A stretch of 64,000 nt of DNA, from assembly GCF_900115075.1 (NCBI RefSeq), contig NZ_FOVG01000002.1, positions 372,001 to 436,000 on the forward strand, read 5' to 3'. Within the stretch, counting starts at the first letter, position 1. Every line of letters begins with the position of its first letter. Below the pieces are notes generated by a model. It ran no database searches and was not told the origin of the DNA. It saw only the letters and a list, made by a program, of their open reading frames with translations. The stretch is from Candidatus Pantoea varia. Lineage in GTDB: Bacteria > Pseudomonadota > Gammaproteobacteria > Enterobacterales > Enterobacteriaceae. A program made the position numbers and the translations under genes. Below are positions 63,725 through 64,000 of this stretch, one piece after another.

Positions 63725-63758
63725 TGGTAAAAAGTGGGATAAAGTGGCGTAAATGGGT
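63725..63758 (+). promoter_or_regulatory. MraZ-binding direct repeats
   Basis: TGGTA, TGGGA, TGGCG and TGGGT begin at 63725, 63735, 63745 and 63754. MraZ binds TGGGN repeats with 5-nt gaps in this leader and represses its own operon. Here three have the exact 10-bp period and the fourth is 1 bp short. Confidence 0.7.
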
Positions 63759-63778
63759 GATGAGGAGAAGAGACTGGC

Positions 63779-64000
63779 ATGTTCCGCGGAGCAACGTTAG
63801 TCAATCTCGACAGCAAAGGGCGGCTCGCCGTACCCACGCGATATCGCGATTTGCTGATTGGGGAGTCTCAGGGGCAGATGGTCTGTACCATCGACCTCCA
63901 CCAGCCATGCCTGTTGCTTTATACCCTGCCCGAATGGGAAATCATTGAAAAAAAGCTGGCACGCCTTTCCAGTATGAATCCACTTGAGCGCCGCGTGCAG
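63779..64000 (+). CDS. mraZ: Transcriptional regulator MraZ (3' partial)
   Basis: First gene of the division and cell-wall (dcw) cluster; a DNA-binding AbrB-like (SpoVT/AbrB fold) repressor of its own operon. 74 codons are visible, in frame to the window edge, out of about 152. [20 protein letters not shown] and [20 protein letters not shown] match E. coli MraZ. The ATG at 63779 follows GAGGAGAAGAG. Its likely operator repeats lie just upstream. Confidence 0.95.
   Translation, partial: MFRGATLVNLDSKGRLAVPTRYRDLLIGESQGQMVCTIDLHQPCLLLYTLPEWEIIEKKLARLSSMNPLERRVQ

Larger units (their letters stand above)
63285..63778. other. cra-mraZ intergenic region
   Basis: 494 bp, AT-rich, without a supported gene. 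A 67-codon open frame at 63464-63667 lacks a good ribosome-binding site and family likeness and is not called. The 3' part carries the mra promoter and MraZ boxes. Confidence 0.7.

Overview
The window is a stretch of core chromosome from an enterobacterium, most probably a member of the Erwiniaceae close to Pantoea. Nearly all genes are direct orthologues of the first ~90 kb of the Escherichia coli chromosome map, in the same order (yjtD-thrLABC ... ilvIH-cra-mraZ). Several E. coli genes are missing from their usual places: yaaX, yaaJ, hokC/sokC, rihC, the cai/fix/kef group, araCBAD and leuO. Three genes have no E. coli counterpart at the same position: an MHS-type MFS transporter, a porin, and a PhoX-type phosphatase. 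The genus call is inference from protein likeness and synteny. I saw no tRNA, rRNA, CRISPR array, insertion sequence, prophage or toxin-antitoxin locus.

Layout. 1-5.7 kb: end of yjtD, then the threonine operon with its leader peptide and attenuator. 5.7-10.4 kb: yaaA, talB, mog, the MHS transporter and satP. 10.5-13.9 kb: heat-shock operon dnaK-dnaJ with a sigma-32 promoter and a structured spacer. 14-16.5 kb: nhaA-nhaR (sodium/proton antiport and its activator) and rpsT. 16.8-22.5 kb: ribF-ileS-lspA-fkpB-ispH operon. 22.7-28.4 kb: dapB and carAB, with a well-preserved regulatory region (RutR, PurR, two promoters, ArgR boxes). 28.7-32.5 kb: accessory porin, folA, accessory PhoX phosphatase. 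32.5-39.3 kb, minus strand: lptD-surA-pdxA-rsmA-apaG-apaH. 39.5-46.5 kb: djlA, rluA, rapA, polB. 46.7-54 kb: yabI, thiBPQ under a TPP riboswitch, sgrR, a compact SgrS RNA and setA. 54.2-59.2 kb, minus strand: leuLABCD with attenuator. 59.8-64 kb: ilvIH, cra and the start of mraZ at the head of the division/cell-wall cluster.

Most loci are housekeeping biosynthesis with control that can be read from the sequence: attenuation (thr, leu), a riboswitch (thi), repressor boxes (car, mra), heat shock (dnaK) and a sugar-stress sRNA (sgrS). I did not find a clear new multi-gene system. The items most worth a second look are regulatory or structural: a good Pho box in front of the PhoX gene; a perfect 16-bp inverted repeat abutting the nhaA promoter; a terminator-like hairpin that holds the nhaR ribosome-binding site; an SgrS that appears to lack SgrT; a porin gene between two near-identical terminators; a perfect 20-bp tandem duplication ahead of ilvIH where leuO is absent; and an unusual hairpin-rich spacer between setA and leuD.
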